From contig NZ_JARZZP010000012.1 of NCBI RefSeq assembly GCF_029948085.1, forward strand, positions 1 to 64,000: a stretch of 64,000 nucleotides of DNA, read 5' to 3'. Below, piece by piece: positions 9,734-20,300 of the stretch. The notes beneath the pieces are model-generated. The model searched no databases. It was not told where the DNA came from and saw only the letters and a list, made by a program, of their open reading frames with translations. How positions within the stretch are numbered: position 1 is the stretch's first letter; every line of letters starts with the position of its first letter. Source of the stretch: Streptococcus taonis (GTDB lineage: Bacteria; Bacillota; Bacilli; Lactobacillales; Streptococcaceae). A program made the translations under genes and the position numbers.

Positions 9734-10798
9734 TTAATAGTTCTTGATCAAATCTACAGTTGAGCGATCCAATTTTTTAACCAAGGCTTGTAAAAATGCT
9801 TGTGCTTCAAGGAAATCATCCATAGCGTAAAGCGTTTGGTGAGAGTGGATATAACGGGCACAAACACCGATTGTTGTTGATGAGACCCCACCATTTTTCA
9901 GATGAGCTGCACCTGCGTCAGTTCCACCTTTTCCACAATAGTATTGGTATTTGATTCCAGCTTCTTCAGCAGTTGTCAAAAGGAAATCCTTCATACCTGG
10001 GAGAAGCAAGTGACCTGGATCATAGAAACGAATCAAGGTTCCATCACCAATCTTACCTTGACCACCATAAACATCACCAGCAGGTGAACAGTCAACTGCC
10101 AAAAATACTTCTGGATCAAATTTAGTTGTTGATGTATGGGCACCACGAAGTCCGACTTCTTCTTGGACATTGGCACCAAGATAAAGTTCATTTCCTAGTT
10201 TTTGACCTGACAAGTTTTCAGCCAACTCACTCACCATGAGAACTCCGTAGCGGTTATCCCATGCTTTTGAGATGATATTTTTTTCATTAGCTGTAAGGAT
10301 CGCGCTACTATCTGGAACGATGGTGTCTCCAGGACGAATACCAAAACTTTCAGCCTCAGCCTTATCCGCGAAACCACCATCAAAGATGATATCTGAAATA
10401 GCTGGCATGCTTGGACCACCTGTTCCACGAGTTAAATGTGGAGGTACCGATCCTGAGATTACTGGAATTTCACGACCGTCACGAGTAAAGAGTTTAAAGC
10501 GCTGGCTGCTGACCACCATAGGATTCCAACCGCCAATCTCAACGACACGGAAGGTTCCATCAGGTTTGATTTCACTCACCATAAAACCAACTTCATCCAT
10601 GTGAGATGCTACCAAGACGCGAGGTGCATTCGCAACTTCTGAATGTTTGATACCAAAAATACCACCCAAGCCATCTGTCACTACTTCATCCACGTGAGGA
10701 GTTATTTTCTCACGAAGATAAGCGCGTACAGGCGCTTCATGACCTGAGATAGCAGAAAGTTCTGTTACTTCTTTGATTTTAGAAAATAATGTTGTCAT
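9734..10798 (-). CDS. pepA: Glutamyl aminopeptidase, M42 family
   Basis: Cytoplasmic dinuclear metallo-aminopeptidase that removes N-terminal Glu or Asp from peptides and assembles into large oligomers in this family. The 354 residues contain the expected metal and catalytic elements: HMDEVGF near residue 66, KAWDNRYG near 180, NVQEEVGLRG near 212, VDCSPAGD near 236 and HSHQT near 320. Length is normal. It is followed at 24 bp by the immunity-like gene. It lies downstream of yidD but is separated from it by a strong hairpin, so it is probably transcribed separately. Confidence 0.95.
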   Translation of the reverse strand: MTTLFSKIKEVTELSAISGHEAPVRAYLREKITPHVDEVVTDGLGGIFGIKHSEVANAPRVLVASHMDEVGFMVSEIKPDGTFRVVEIGGWNPMVVSSQRFKLFTRDGREIPVISGSVPPHLTRGTGGPSMPAISDIIFDGGFADKAEAESFGIRPGDTIVPDSSAILTANEKNIISKAWDNRYGVLMVSELAENLSGQKLGNELYLGANVQEEVGLRGAHTSTTKFDPEVFLAVDCSPAGDVYGGQGKIGDGTLIRFYDPGHLLLPGMKDFLLTTAEEAGIKYQYYCGKGGTDAGAAHLKNGGVSSTTIGVCARYIHSHQTLYAMDDFLEAQAFLQALVKKLDRSTVDLIKNY

Positions 10799-10890
10799 TT
10801 CTATCCCTTCTTTCTTTCAACCATTTTACCACTTTTTATAGGAGAAGGGTAGTGAAAATCACAAATCCTCCGACTTCATAGTTCTTATCA

Positions 10891-10924
10891 AGTAAAAAGG
10901 AATCTGTTACGATTCCTTTTTACT
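10891..10924 (-). terminator. Terminator at the end of the murI-yidD operon
   Basis: Perfect 14-bp stem (10891-10904 with 10911-10924) with a 6-nt loop. Read on the minus strand, the second arm ends in a run of T. The yidD stop codon overlaps the stem. This separates the long operon from pepA. Confidence 0.85.
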
Positions 10925-11156
10925 TGGTATTTCTTTTTAATGAAAAGTGGTCTGGCACTGGATCTTTACCCGTTTTAGACCAAGGATGGCAACGTAATAT
11001 CCTAGCCAAGCCCATCAAAACTCCCTTGAGTCCATGTTTTTCAATAGCCTGAATCATGTAATTTGAACAAGTAGGCTCAAATCTACAAGAAGGTGGAAAG
11101 GCTGGCGAGATAAAGCGTTGGTAAAAGCGCACAGGCGCTATTAAAATTCGTTTCAT
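10920..11156 (-). CDS. yidD: Membrane protein insertion efficiency factor YidD
   Basis: A 78-residue basic protein of the YidD/DUF37 family, which sits at the inner face of the membrane and helps YidC-dependent insertion. It shows the family hallmarks RFYQRFISP near residue 8 and the cysteine pattern [11 protein letters not shown], with a further Cys in RCHPWS. Length is normal. Its start overlaps the stop of rluB by one base, showing translational coupling, and it is the last gene of the operon. Confidence 0.93.
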   Translation of the reverse strand: MKRILIAPVRFYQRFISPAFPPSCRFEPTCSNYMIQAIEKHGLKGVLMGLARILRCHPWSKTGKDPVPDHFSLKRNTK

Positions 11157-11878
11157 TATTTCTTGGTTACAGCCATGGTGTGTAGTTGGCTGATTTCTTT
11201 TTTATTGAGACGGCGTGATTCTCCTGGACGAAGTCCAGTCAAGTCTAAGTGTCCAAAACGTGTCCGAGACAACTTATCCACTTGAAGCCCAACAGCTTCA
11301 AACATCTTTTTAACCTGATGGTTACGCCCTTCATGAATGGTCAGCTGTACAACGGAACGATTCTTAACTGGATCTACCTTGAGAATTTCATAAACAGCTG
11401 GCTTGGTTTTCTTGCCTTCAATTTCAACGCCTCGAGTCAAAGGACGAAGATTTTCCTTGTTAGCCACACCTTTAACACGCGCAACATAGACCTTGTCAAT
11501 CTCATTACGAGGGTGAATCATCTCGTCTGTAAAGTCACCATCATTGGTCAAAATCAAGACTCCAGATGTATCCCAGTCCAAACGTCCCACAGGGTAAATC
11601 CGTTCTTTCACATTCGGCAAGAGGTCCACAACAGTCTTGCGTCCCTTATCATCCGTTACACTGGAAATTACACCACGTGGTTTATTGAGCAGATAATAGA
11701 CCTTTTCTTCGTTGTAGATGGGTTGGCCTTCAACTTCGACCTTGTCGCCTGACTTAATGGTCGTTGCTAGTTCACGTACTACTTGGCCGTTAACCGTCAC
11801 CAAGCCTTGCTTGATCAACTCTTCTGCTTTTCTCCTACTGGCCACACCTGCGTGGGCAATATATTTATTGATTCTCAT
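11156..11878 (-). CDS. rluB: 23S rRNA pseudouridine synthase, RluB type
   Basis: A 240-residue RNA-modifying enzyme of the RsuA/RluB family, expected to make pseudouridine near position 2605 of 23S rRNA. An S4 RNA-binding domain fills the first 60 residues, and the catalytic stretch GRLDWDTSG near residue 98 holds the nucleophilic Asp. The C-terminal [11 protein letters not shown] motif near 184 is also diagnostic. It overlaps scpB by 14 bp, the same order as in pneumococcus. Confidence 0.93.
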   Translation of the reverse strand: MRINKYIAHAGVASRRKAEELIKQGLVTVNGQVVRELATTIKSGDKVEVEGQPIYNEEKVYYLLNKPRGVISSVTDDKGRKTVVDLLPNVKERIYPVGRLDWDTSGVLILTNDGDFTDEMIHPRNEIDKVYVARVKGVANKENLRPLTRGVEIEGKKTKPAVYEILKVDPVKNRSVVQLTIHEGRNHQVKKMFEAVGLQVDKLSRTRFGHLDLTGLRPGESRRLNKKEISQLHTMAVTKK

Positions 11879-12434
11879 CTTCTTCTATCCTTTCACCAAA
11901 TAATTGGCTTTCTTGCGCTTGAATGTCAAGCTCATCAATCACGGGCAGTTCTTCCAAGTGGTTAATGCCCATGTAATCTAGGAAATAATCCGTCGTTACA
12001 TAGAGATTAGGGCGTCCAAGTACCTCTTTTTTCCCATCTTCTCGTATCAAGTCAAAGGCCTGCAACTTAGCTAGAGCACCACTAGAGTTGACCCCACGGA
12101 TGGCATCAATTTCTATACGTGTGATAGGCTGCTTATAAGCAATGATGGACAAGGTTTCTAGCGCAGCTCGAGATAGACTCTGGTTGATGGGCGCCTTAGA
12201 ATATTCTTTCAAAATAGCTGCAAATTGAGGCTTGGTTACCAATCTGTAGGCACCACCTGTCTCAATCAGGGCCAGACTAGAATCCTGGTCTTTTTCATAC
12301 TTTTTGGCTAATTTTTCTAGACTCTGCTGAATACCTGTTGGAGGTAGTGAGAGGAGTTCAGCCAACTGGCGAATCCTAATCCCATCTTCACCCGCTACAA
12401 AGAGGAGTGCTTCTATTTCTGCTAAAGTACTCAT
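11865..12434 (-). CDS. scpB: Segregation and condensation protein B
   Basis: A 189-residue subunit of the SMC-ScpA-ScpB complex that organises and segregates the chromosome. It has tandem winged-helix domains: the first in about 1-80, and the second with the family stretch [12 protein letters not shown] near 95 followed by [10 protein letters not shown]. Length fits streptococcal ScpB. It starts 12 bp after scpA and overlaps rluB, so the complex subunits are made from one message. Confidence 0.95.
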   Translation of the reverse strand: MSTLAEIEALLFVAGEDGIRIRQLAELLSLPPTGIQQSLEKLAKKYEKDQDSSLALIETGGAYRLVTKPQFAAILKEYSKAPINQSLSRAALETLSIIAYKQPITRIEIDAIRGVNSSGALAKLQAFDLIREDGKKEVLGRPNLYVTTDYFLDYMGINHLEELPVIDELDIQAQESQLFGERIEEDENQ

Positions 12435-12446
12435 ATTTCCTCTCTA

Positions 12447-13181
12447 TCAAGCCTGACTTTGTTCTACTTGATTTTCTTCTTTCTTTTTCATGAGATAGAT
12501 ATCTCCGAAACTCTCTTCCTGGATCAAGAGAATTTCTTGGGTTTTAATCAACTCCAAGGTCGCTAAAAAGAGTGTAATAATCTCTTGTAAATCCTTAGTT
12601 TCTTTAAACAAATTCTGCAAGCATAGTTGTTGATCTTCAACCAAGGCTTCTCGGACCATGACCATCATATCTTCAATCTTGTATTCATCGCGTAAAATGG
12701 TTGTGTGACTTTTGGAAAATTCTTCTTTTTTCTTAGCTAACAAAGTTGAAAAGGCTAAGAAAAGGTCGATTGTTGTCTTATCGTGCACAAGTTCAGCATC
12801 CTCATAAATCAACTCAGTAGGTGCTTTTGAGTAATATTGAGCTCGTTCTTGGTGCCTCACTTCCAACTGCTCTCCCAAAAGTTTAAACTTGCGGTATTCT
12901 TCAATCTGAGAAAGGAGATCCTGCTCTAGGTCATCCTCTAAATCAGACACTTCCGCAACCTTTGGCAGGAGCTTACGACTCTTGATCAGCATGAGTTGAC
13001 TAGCCATGACCATATACTCACCTGCTACTTCGAGGCGCATAGCCTGTAAGGTTGACACATAGGCTAGGTACTGCTCGATAACCTCTGTGATAGGTACATC
13101 ATAGATATCCATCTGGTACTTGGAAACCAAGTGTAATAGAAGATCTAGAGGCCCTTCAAAATCTTTTAATTTAATATCCAT
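12447..13181 (-). CDS. scpA: Segregation and condensation protein A (kleisin)
   Basis: A 244-residue kleisin that bridges the SMC heads. The N-terminal signature [16 protein letters not shown] is at residue 4, followed by the helical N-domain that binds the SMC neck. An acidic middle contains EDDLEQDLL, and a winged-helix C-terminal domain binds the other SMC head. The ATG overlaps the stop of the XerD-like gene (TAATG). Nothing anomalous. Confidence 0.95.
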   Translation of the reverse strand: MDIKLKDFEGPLDLLLHLVSKYQMDIYDVPITEVIEQYLAYVSTLQAMRLEVAGEYMVMASQLMLIKSRKLLPKVAEVSDLEDDLEQDLLSQIEEYRKFKLLGEQLEVRHQERAQYYSKAPTELIYEDAELVHDKTTIDLFLAFSTLLAKKKEEFSKSHTTILRDEYKIEDMMVMVREALVEDQQLCLQNLFKETKDLQEIITLFLATLELIKTQEILLIQEESFGDIYLMKKKEENQVEQSQA

Positions 13182-13915
13182 TATCTGTATTTTTCTAAGG
13201 TCATGACTGTCTTTAATCCTAGCTTTTTAGCAATTTCATACAAGTCAACCTTTTCTTCCATCTGTCTCAAAATAAACTGTTCTCTCAGTCCTTGAGCGGA
13301 TAATTCTGGGAAACCTCTTTCTTTTAGAAAGGCTTCTAACTGACGAAAGGCCCACTGACGCGAGTAGGCTTTGCCAGACTTTTCAAAAATATAGGTCTGG
13401 TCCATCAAGGGAGCCAATTCTGGAAGCAAGCGCATGGGAATAGCTACAATTCTCTGTTGGGAAGCCTTCTTGATTCTCAAAACTTGAAAATCCAGATTGA
13501 TATCCGCAACCTTTAGAGTTAAAATCTCGCTTGGCAAGAGCCCCATTTCCAAGATGAGGAGCGCCAGTAAGCGTCCCTCTGGAAAGTCGCTTTCCTGCCA
13601 AAAGGATTCTAGGTCCAAAAGCTCAGGTTTTGCTTGTTGCTGCTCGGCCTGTTTAAGCAATTCTATGCGATAAAAGGTCTTGAGTTCCCCTTTTTGATAG
13701 AGAAAGTAGAGAAACTGGTTACAAGCAGAAACTTTACGTTTTTGAGCACTAATCTTCAAACTTGACAGTTGAGATTGATAAATCTTGAGATTAGTCTCAG
13801 AAATTTGCTCTCCTATCATATCTAAAAATTGCTCAAGATCATACTTATAAGACTGCTTGGAATTGGCAGATAATCCCTGCTTTTCCTCTAAAAATACTGA
13901 AATCCTGTCTCTCAT
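13181..13915 (-). CDS. Tyrosine recombinase-like protein, XerD-like, catalytically degenerate
   Basis: A 244-residue member of the streptococcal XerD-like family. An N-terminal SAM-like core-binding domain (about 1-95) precedes a shortened recombinase domain. The usual C-terminal LRHTF...GH...Y pattern is changed: LREQF replaces LRHTF, KLGLK replaces LGH, and the final Tyr sits in LEKYR, the last residues of the protein. The catalytic His positions therefore appear lost, and strand exchange is doubtful. In streptococci dif recombination is done by XerS, so this paralogue probably has another role, perhaps linked to its operon partners scpA and scpB. It overlaps cbpB by 4 bp. Confidence 0.88.
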   Translation of the reverse strand: MRDRISVFLEEKQGLSANSKQSYKYDLEQFLDMIGEQISETNLKIYQSQLSSLKISAQKRKVSACNQFLYFLYQKGELKTFYRIELLKQAEQQQAKPELLDLESFWQESDFPEGRLLALLILEMGLLPSEILTLKVADINLDFQVLRIKKASQQRIVAIPMRLLPELAPLMDQTYIFEKSGKAYSRQWAFRQLEAFLKERGFPELSAQGLREQFILRQMEEKVDLYEIAKKLGLKTVMTLEKYR

Positions 13916-14373
13916 TTGCTTCGAATCTCATATTCCTTACTAAAGTCATGCAAGAGGGCATTTACTGCCTTGAGGATGGACTTGCGCGTGATGATCCCTT
14001 GGAAAATCCCCTCTTCATCCACAACTGGTAAGAAGGATTCATCTACTAACTTATGCAAAACATCCGTGAGGCTATAGTCTGGCTCCACAACTGCTACATC
14101 CTTTTTGGTCATATGGACAATGTCCGTATCTGCCATGGACTCTTGGCTCAAGCCTTGCTCCATTTGGTAGGCCAAAATGTCTCTAAGCCCAATGGTTCCG
14201 ACAAATTCTTTCTCATCAGTCACTACTGGAACTCTGGTGTAGGTCATCTGGCTTAGAAGGAGAGTTGCATGATCTGCATTGTGAGTATCAATCAAGACTG
14301 CCAAATTTTCAGCAGGAGTTAAAAAGGTTTCCTCTTGCTCCAGTAAAAACTGTTCAAACTCTTTGGCAATCAT
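13912..14373 (-). CDS. cbpB: CBS-domain protein CbpB (cyclic-di-AMP binding family)
   Basis: A 153-residue cytoplasmic protein made of two CBS motifs (about residues 18-75 and 84-145). It matches the length and layout of CbpB/DarB, which bind cyclic di-AMP in other Firmicutes and there modulate the (p)ppGpp synthetase Rel. Motifs include TYTRVPVVTDE near 47 and FLPVVDEEG near 115. Ligand binding is inferred from the family. It overlaps both neighbours by 4 bp (ATGA), indicating coupled translation. Confidence 0.85.
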   Translation of the reverse strand: MIAKEFEQFLLEQEETFLTPAENLAVLIDTHNADHATLLLSQMTYTRVPVVTDEKEFVGTIGLRDILAYQMEQGLSQESMADTDIVHMTKKDVAVVEPDYSLTDVLHKLVDESFLPVVDEEGIFQGIITRKSILKAVNALLHDFSKEYEIRSK

Positions 14374-14891
14374 CGAGCAAACTCCTTGGATAAGCCTGGA
14401 TAGACCTCATGGTTACGTGTCAAAAAGTCCACTTTAAAGTAGCTATCATCAATCTCTACACGGGCATAGAGACATTCTCTGATGGTCCCACGTGGCTGAC
14501 TGATAGAACCAGGATTTAAAAAGAGGGTCTTTCCTTCCATCCAAGCATTTGGAACATGCAAGTGACCATAAAGACAGATATCTGCATCTTCCTCTTGAGC
14601 CCAAAAATCAAGCTTTTGGAAATTGAAGTTAATATCAAATAAGTGTCCATGGGTCTGGATGATCTTGGTAGGACCCAGTTGAGTCACCAAGCGTTCTGGA
14701 TAATCTGAATAAAAATCCATGTTCCCTCTGACGACCTGAATGCCTTCCCAGAGGGGTGAATCTGGGCGAAGCTCAGAGTCACCATCGTGAAAAATAGCAT
14801 CGACTTTCCCCAGATAGCGGTTACGGATTTCTTCTACAATCAAGCTATCTCCGTGGGAGTCACTCATTACAATGATGGTTTGCTTTGCCAT
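14370..14891 (-). CDS. YfcE/MJ0936-type metallophosphoesterase
   Basis: A 173-residue calcineurin-like phosphodiesterase fold protein. Metal-binding motifs appear in order: SDSHGD near residue 10, HDGDSE near 35, VRGNMD near 54, THGHLFD near 80 and YGHLHVP near 108, which completes the dinuclear site. The family acts on phosphodiesters in vitro; the physiological substrate is unknown. It overlaps the 3' end of rdgB by 25 bp. Confidence 0.92.
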   Translation of the reverse strand: MAKQTIIVMSDSHGDSLIVEEIRNRYLGKVDAIFHDGDSELRPDSPLWEGIQVVRGNMDFYSDYPERLVTQLGPTKIIQTHGHLFDINFNFQKLDFWAQEEDADICLYGHLHVPNAWMEGKTLFLNPGSISQPRGTIRECLYARVEIDDSYFKVDFLTRNHEVYPGLSKEFAR

Positions 14892-15838
14892 GATGGAAAT
14901 ACCTCCAAAAGTTTCTTAACGGCTAAGGCACGGTGGGATTGACTATTTTTTTCTTCGAGGGTTAATTCAGCTGATGATTTGCCAGTTTCTCCTACTAAAA
15001 AGAGCGGATCATAACCAAAGCCATTTTCACCCTTAGGTTCAAAGTTAATGTAGCCTGGCCAGTCAGCTTCGACAACCAAGCTTTCCTTACCTGGGCTAGC
15101 TACGACCAGGGTTGTATGGAATTGAGCTGAACGGTCCTTTAGTTCAAAGACCATAGCTAATTCGTGCAAGAGTTTAGCATTATTTTCTTGGTCAGTAGCC
15201 CCTACTCCTGCAAATCGAGCCGACCAGACACCTGGTAATCCACCGAGGACATCGACCTTAAGACCAGAATCATCAGCTAAAACCATCTTGCCTGTTAATT
15301 TAGAGATGGTTTCTGCCTTAAGGCGAGCATTTTCTTCAAAGGTCATACCTGTTTCAGCTACTTCAGGCAGGTCTGGATAGTTATTAAGGTTCTCCACATC
15401 ATAACCAAGTTTGTCAAAGATAGCTCGAAATTCCTTGGTCTTACCTTCGTTACGAGTCGCAATCAACAGGGTTTCTCTGACCTTGTTAGTCTCAAAGAAA
15501 TCTTGGACATTAACCCCTTCTTTAGGCAATTCCACATACAAGAGTTGCCCATTTTCAACTAAGAGCAAAGCCCCCTGACGTTGAATGACTTCCAGATTTC
15601 GTCCCATTTCTTGGTTAAGTATATCTACCACAAAGGACAATAAACGGTAGAGAGAACCATAGCGTAAAACGGTGACTGAAAGTGGAAAGCCTCGCTCCTC
15701 ATCTCCAAATATTTTGGCGAATTGGAACAGAGGAAAGTTTAACTCATCATCCGTCAAAGTACGAATACCACCAAAAACACTGTAGGACCCGACATACCAG
15801 TCCTGGTCGTCCTTGTATTCATAAATTTTATTTGTCAT
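14867..15838 (-). CDS. rdgB: Non-canonical purine NTP pyrophosphatase, RdgB/HAM1, long streptococcal form
   Basis: Sanitises the nucleotide pool by hydrolysing dITP, ITP and XTP to monophosphates. The Ham1 domain fills about residues 124-318 of 323, with the nucleotide motif [13 protein letters not shown] at its start, VLADDSGL near 197, GYDPLF near 280 and SHRALA near 304. About 120 residues precede it, an N-terminal extension of unknown role seen in streptococcal members. The start at 15838 is chosen because its ATG overlaps the murI stop (ATGA); longer reading is possible but would overlap murI deeply. Confidence 0.92.
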   Translation of the reverse strand: MTNKIYEYKDDQDWYVGSYSVFGGIRTLTDDELNFPLFQFAKIFGDEERGFPLSVTVLRYGSLYRLLSFVVDILNQEMGRNLEVIQRQGALLLVENGQLLYVELPKEGVNVQDFFETNKVRETLLIATRNEGKTKEFRAIFDKLGYDVENLNNYPDLPEVAETGMTFEENARLKAETISKLTGKMVLADDSGLKVDVLGGLPGVWSARFAGVGATDQENNAKLLHELAMVFELKDRSAQFHTTLVVASPGKESLVVEADWPGYINFEPKGENGFGYDPLFLVGETGKSSAELTLEEKNSQSHRALAVKKLLEVFPSWQSKPSL

Positions 15839-16629
15839 AATGTTACATGCTCCACATGAATCTCTTTTTCCAGCCATTCTGCACCAATCTGAGCAAAACT
15901 CTGACTATTTGCTGTTGTGTAAAAACGGTGTTGTAGCGAGCCTGCATCACGGCTACGATTGATTTCAAAATAATTGAGCAAGACTGAGATGTCCCGCACG
16001 CACTCGGCTCCACTATCGATGAGTTTTACATCTGGTCCCATCACATTTTGGATGATGGGACGAAGAAGTGGATAATGGGTACAACCCAAAATCAGGCTAT
16101 CCACCTTTCCAACCAAGGGACGCAGGGTTTCATAAACCACTTTCTTGGTTACACTAGTTGATAAGGCACCAGACTCGACCAAGGGGGCAAATTTGGGACA
16201 GGCCAAACTCTCCACCTGTAAGTCCGGATCCAGATCATGGATTTTCTGACGGTAGATGTCTGATTGGACCGTCATGGGCGTTCCAATCACTCCGATTTTC
16301 CCACTTTGACTGGACTTGATAGCTGCCGAAGCTCCTGGCAAAATCACACCTAAAACAGGAATATCTAGTTGAGCCTTGATTTCTTCCCAAACGACTGCCG
16401 TCGCCGTATTGCAAGCAATGACAATCATCTTGACATCCTTGGTCAAGAGAAAGTTGACCAGTTGCCAAGTATATTCACGAATTTGCTCAGCAGGACGGGG
16501 CCCGTAAGGCGCTCGTGCCGAATCTCCAATATAGACGATTTCTTCATGGGGAAGCTGGCGCATAAGCTCACGCACAACCGTCAAGCCCCCGACACCCGAA
16601 TCCAAAAAACCAATTGGTCGATTATCCAT
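15835..16629 (-). CDS. murI: Glutamate racemase
   Basis: A 264-residue enzyme that makes D-glutamate for peptidoglycan from L-glutamate using two cysteines. The first catalytic Cys is in VIACNTATA near residue 74, the second in LGCTHYPLL near 185. The N-terminal FLDSGVGG signature is at residue 8. It is the first gene of the nine-gene operon that ends with yidD, and the downstream rdgB ATG overlaps its stop. Length is typical. Confidence 0.97.
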   Translation of the reverse strand: MDNRPIGFLDSGVGGLTVVRELMRQLPHEEIVYIGDSARAPYGPRPAEQIREYTWQLVNFLLTKDVKMIVIACNTATAVVWEEIKAQLDIPVLGVILPGASAAIKSSQSGKIGVIGTPMTVQSDIYRQKIHDLDPDLQVESLACPKFAPLVESGALSTSVTKKVVYETLRPLVGKVDSLILGCTHYPLLRPIIQNVMGPDVKLIDSGAECVRDISVLLNYFEINRSRDAGSLQHRFYTTANSQSFAQIGAEWLEKEIHVEHVTL

Positions 16630-16856
16630 ACAGTCTTCTTTCTAGTCTTATTTTTCTGATTGATAGTTCATTATCATTACATCTCTTAGTGACATTGCTG
16701 ACAGACTGGCAAACTCCCAACTGTCTCCCTCTTAATCATAATCAAATATCAATAGAATGCAAGGAAAAAGCCTTATCCTTAAATATTAAGTCCAATATAG
16801 TGAGAAGTCTGGAACTTTCATCCCAGACTTTTCCTATTTTTAGTTCAAAAGAGCTT

Positions 16857-17105
16857 TTATTTTTTCTTTTTGCTATTTGCAAGAGCTGCTTTTTGTTGGC
16901 GGATGATTTGGTGGTACACTTGTTGTACTTTAGCTTCGCTTGGCTTTTGACCATTTGCACTCAACAGAGTACGAACTGCTTCTGCGTTCAAACGTGGGTT
17001 ATCCGCAAATTCTTTTTCGATTTGCTTGCGCACCAAGTACATTCCTCCAAGAGCTCCCCCTAGAAAAGCTAAAACAATCAAGACAATTGCTAAAATAAGA
17101 TCCAT
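16857..17105 (-). CDS. yneF: YneF family small membrane protein
   Basis: An 82-residue UPF0154/YneF protein: one N-terminal membrane helix (about 4-26) rich in Ala, Gly and Leu, then a charged cytoplasmic part with [14 protein letters not shown] near 29 and SANGQKPSE near 49. Widely conserved in Firmicutes, function not established. It has an upstream AGGAGA site and is separated from murI by 227 bp that hold a weak hairpin near 16806-16831, so it may be a separate transcript. Confidence 0.9.
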   Translation of the reverse strand: MDLILAIVLIVLAFLGGALGGMYLVRKQIEKEFADNPRLNAEAVRTLLSANGQKPSEAKVQQVYHQIIRQQKAALANSKKKK

Positions 17106-17268
17106 AATATTTCTCCTGTTTCTTTTTGAGTCTTCTATATTATACCATAAAGTCCCCCGCCTGACTAGTTTGATTTACGCTTACATCCACTGTGATTTCC
17201 TAAGTAATTAGCAAATACTTCATACTTAGTAAAACTTAGTAAAATAAGCCCATTTTCCTTGAAAGCCC

Positions 17269-17297
17269 TTGCAATAACTCCATTTATTTGTTATATT
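17269..17297 (+). promoter_or_regulatory. Promoter of the GH95 fucosidase gene
   Basis: TTGCAA (17269-17274), a 17-nt spacer and TATATT (17292-17297), about 90 bp before the GTG start. The remaining intergenic sequence (17106-17388) has no other clear element except the cre-like site at 17353. Confidence 0.65.
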
Positions 17298-17352
17298 AAG
17301 ATTATCTGAAAAAATCACATATATTTCTGAAGACTTATTTTTTTAAAAGAGA

Positions 17353-17368
17353 ATGTATGCGCTTACAG
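17353..17368. promoter_or_regulatory. Candidate cre (CcpA) site in the fucosidase leader
   Basis: ATGTATGCGCTTACAG fits the CcpA operator consensus at about 14 of 16 positions. It lies some 55 bp downstream of the -10 box and 20 bp before the GTG start, a position where CcpA would act as a roadblock. This argues that the upstream in-frame ATG at 17353 is regulatory DNA rather than the start. Confidence 0.5.
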
Positions 17369-17388
17369 ATTTAAGAAAGGAGAATTTT

Positions 17389-20300
17389 GTGGATAAGAGA
17401 TATTGGGAAAAATCCTGTAAGTATAGCATCCGCAAGCTAAGTGTCGGAGCTGCCTCTGTTTTACTTGGTGCTGTTTTTTTAACAGCACAGGGTGTGTCTG
17501 CTGATGGTGTCGAGATTACGGAAAGTGAGGCAACCATTACTGAAACCTCTGCTAAACCGGATACGAAGCTAGAGGAAGTTGTTGCTTCTAACACAGAGAC
17601 TCAACCTATAGCTGAATCAGCTGAAAAGCAAACAAACCCAGGGACAGAACTACCTCAAACTAGTAGTCAGTCAGAGACAAGTGCTACTACCGCCCCTGCT
17701 GACAATAATGAGAGCGAGAAGCCAGAACTTCCTGTGAACAAGCAAGAACATTACGAATTACATTACAACCAACCAACTGCTCCTTCCTATGATGGATGGG
17801 AAAAACAAGCCCTCCCAGTCGGAAATGGGGAAATGGGTGCCAAGGTTTTCGGACTCATCGGTGAAGAAAGAATCCAGTACAACGAAAAAACACTTTGGTC
17901 TGGAGGCCCACAGCAAGATAGCCAAGACTACAACGGAGGAAACTACAAGGACCGCTACAAAGTCTTAGTCGAAATTCGTAAGGCCTTAGAAGACGGTGAC
18001 CGTCAAAAAGCCAAACAACTAGCAGAGAGAAATTTGGTTGGGCCAAACAATGCCCAATACGGTCGCTACCTAGCCTTCGGTGATATCTTCATGGTCTTTA
18101 ATAACCAGAAGAAGGGCTTGGAAAATGTTACTGACTATCACCGTGGCTTAGATATTTCTGAAGCTATCACAACTACCTCCTATACCCAAGATGGGACAAG
18201 TTTCAAACGTGAGACCTTCTCTAGCTTCCCAGATGACGTCACTGTTACCCATTTGACTAAAAAGGGAGATAAGACGCTTGATTTTACTCTTTGGAACAGC
18301 TTGACTGAAGATTTGATTGCTAATGGAGATTATTCTTGGGAAAATTCTAAATACAAACAAGGAACTGTCAGTGTAGATTCTAATGGTATTTTACTCAAGG
18401 GAACTGTTAAAGATAACGGCCTTCAATTTGCCTCTTATCTTGGTATCAAGACAGATGGACAAGTCACTGCTCAAGATGGTTATTTGACTGTTACAGGAGC
18501 AAGTTATGCAACACTGCTACTCAGTGCCAAGACCAATTTTGCTCAAAATCCGAAAACCAACTACCGCAAGGATATTGATGTAGAAAAGACTGTCAAATCT
18601 ATCGTCGAAGCTGCTAAAGCCAAAGACTATGAGACTCTGAAAAATGACCACATCAAGGATTACCAAAGCCTTTTCAATCGTGTTCAACTAAACCTCGGCG
18701 GTAGCAAGTCTAATCAAACTACAAAAGAAGCTCTCCAAACCTATAATCCAACAAAAGGGCAAAAACTAGAAGAACTCTTCTTCCAATACGGACGTTACCT
18801 CCTCATCAGTTCTTCTCGTAACCGGACAGATGCACTTCCAGCAAACTTGCAAGGTGTCTGGAATGCTGTAGATAATCCACCTTGGAACTCAGACTACCAC
18901 CTCAATGTCAACCTACAAATGAACTACTGGCCTGCCTACATGAGTAATCTCGCAGAAACGGCTAAGCCAATGATCAATTATATCGACGACATGCGCTATT
19001 ATGGTCGTATCGCTGCTAAAGAATACGCAGGTATCGAATCCAAAGAAGGTCAAGAAAACGGTTGGTTGGTTCATACTCAGGCGACACCATTTGGCTGGAC
19101 TACTCCTGGTTGGAACTACTATTGGGGTTGGTCTCCTGCTGCCAATGCTTGGATGATGCAAAACGTCTATGACTACTACAAATTCACCAAGGATGAAACC
19201 TATCTCAAAGAAAAGATTTATCCAATGCTCAAGGAAACAGCTAAGTTCTGGAACTCCTTCTTACACTACGACAAGGCTAGTGACCGTTGGGTTTCTTCTC
19301 CATCTTACTCGCCAGAACATGGAACTATTACGATTGGGAATACCTTTGACCAATCTCTAGTTTGGCAGCTCTTCCACGACTATATGGAAGCAGCCAATCA
19401 TCTGAAGGTCGACCAAGATTTGGTGACAGAAGTGAAGGCTAAATTTGACAAGCTCAAACCACTTCATATCAACCAAGACGGCCGTATCAAGGAATGGTAC
19501 GAAGAAGACAGCCCGCAATTCACTAACGAAGGCATCGAAAACCATCACCGCCACGTTTCTCATTTGGTTGGACTCTTCCCAGGTACTCTATTTGGCAAGG
19601 ATCAACCTGAATATTTGGAAGCAGCACGCGCAACCCTAAACCACCGTGGAGATGGTGGTACTGGATGGTCTAAGGCCAATAAAATCAACCTCTGGGCTCG
19701 TCTCTTAGATGGAAATCGTGCCCACCGTTTGTTGGCAGAACAGCTCAGATCCTCAACTCTAGAAAACCTCTGGGATACCCACGCACCTTTCCAAATCGAT
19801 GGGAACTTTGGTGCAACCAGCGGTATGGCAGAAATGCTCCTTCAATCTCACACAGGCTACATTGCCCCATTACCAGCCCTTCCAGATGCTTGGAAAGACG
19901 GTCAAGTATCAGGCTTAGTCGCTCGTGGTAACTTTGAAGTCAGCATGAAATGGAAAGAGAAAAATCTTGAAACGCTATCTTTCCTTTCTAATGTTGGTGG
20001 AGACTTAGTCGTAGACTATCCAAATATCGAATCTAGTATCATCAAGATTAATGGCAAGGAAGTTCAAGCTAGTCGTCTCAAAGATAACCGTATCCAACTT
20101 GCGACTCAAAAGGGTGATGTCATTACCTTTGAAAACTTCCCTGGACGAGTGACTCGCTTATCAGCCCTTCGAAAGGATTCCGTCACAGCTGAACTCGACT
20201 TTAACACAGTTGAGGAAGCAACTCATTATGTCATCCGACGAGAAAGCAAGGATGAAAACAGTCAAACTCCTAGCGTTCGTGAGTTTATCACCAACCAAAC

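Noticed and set aside
11249-11752. Plus-strand frame of 167 codons opposite rluB
   Set aside because: Antisense shadow of a conserved housekeeping gene, no ribosome site, protein unlike any family.
17353-17388. Upstream ATG start for the fucosidase
   Set aside because: No ribosome binding site precedes it and it overlaps a cre-like site. The GTG at 17389 has AAGGAG at ideal distance and gives a standard YSIRK signal peptide.
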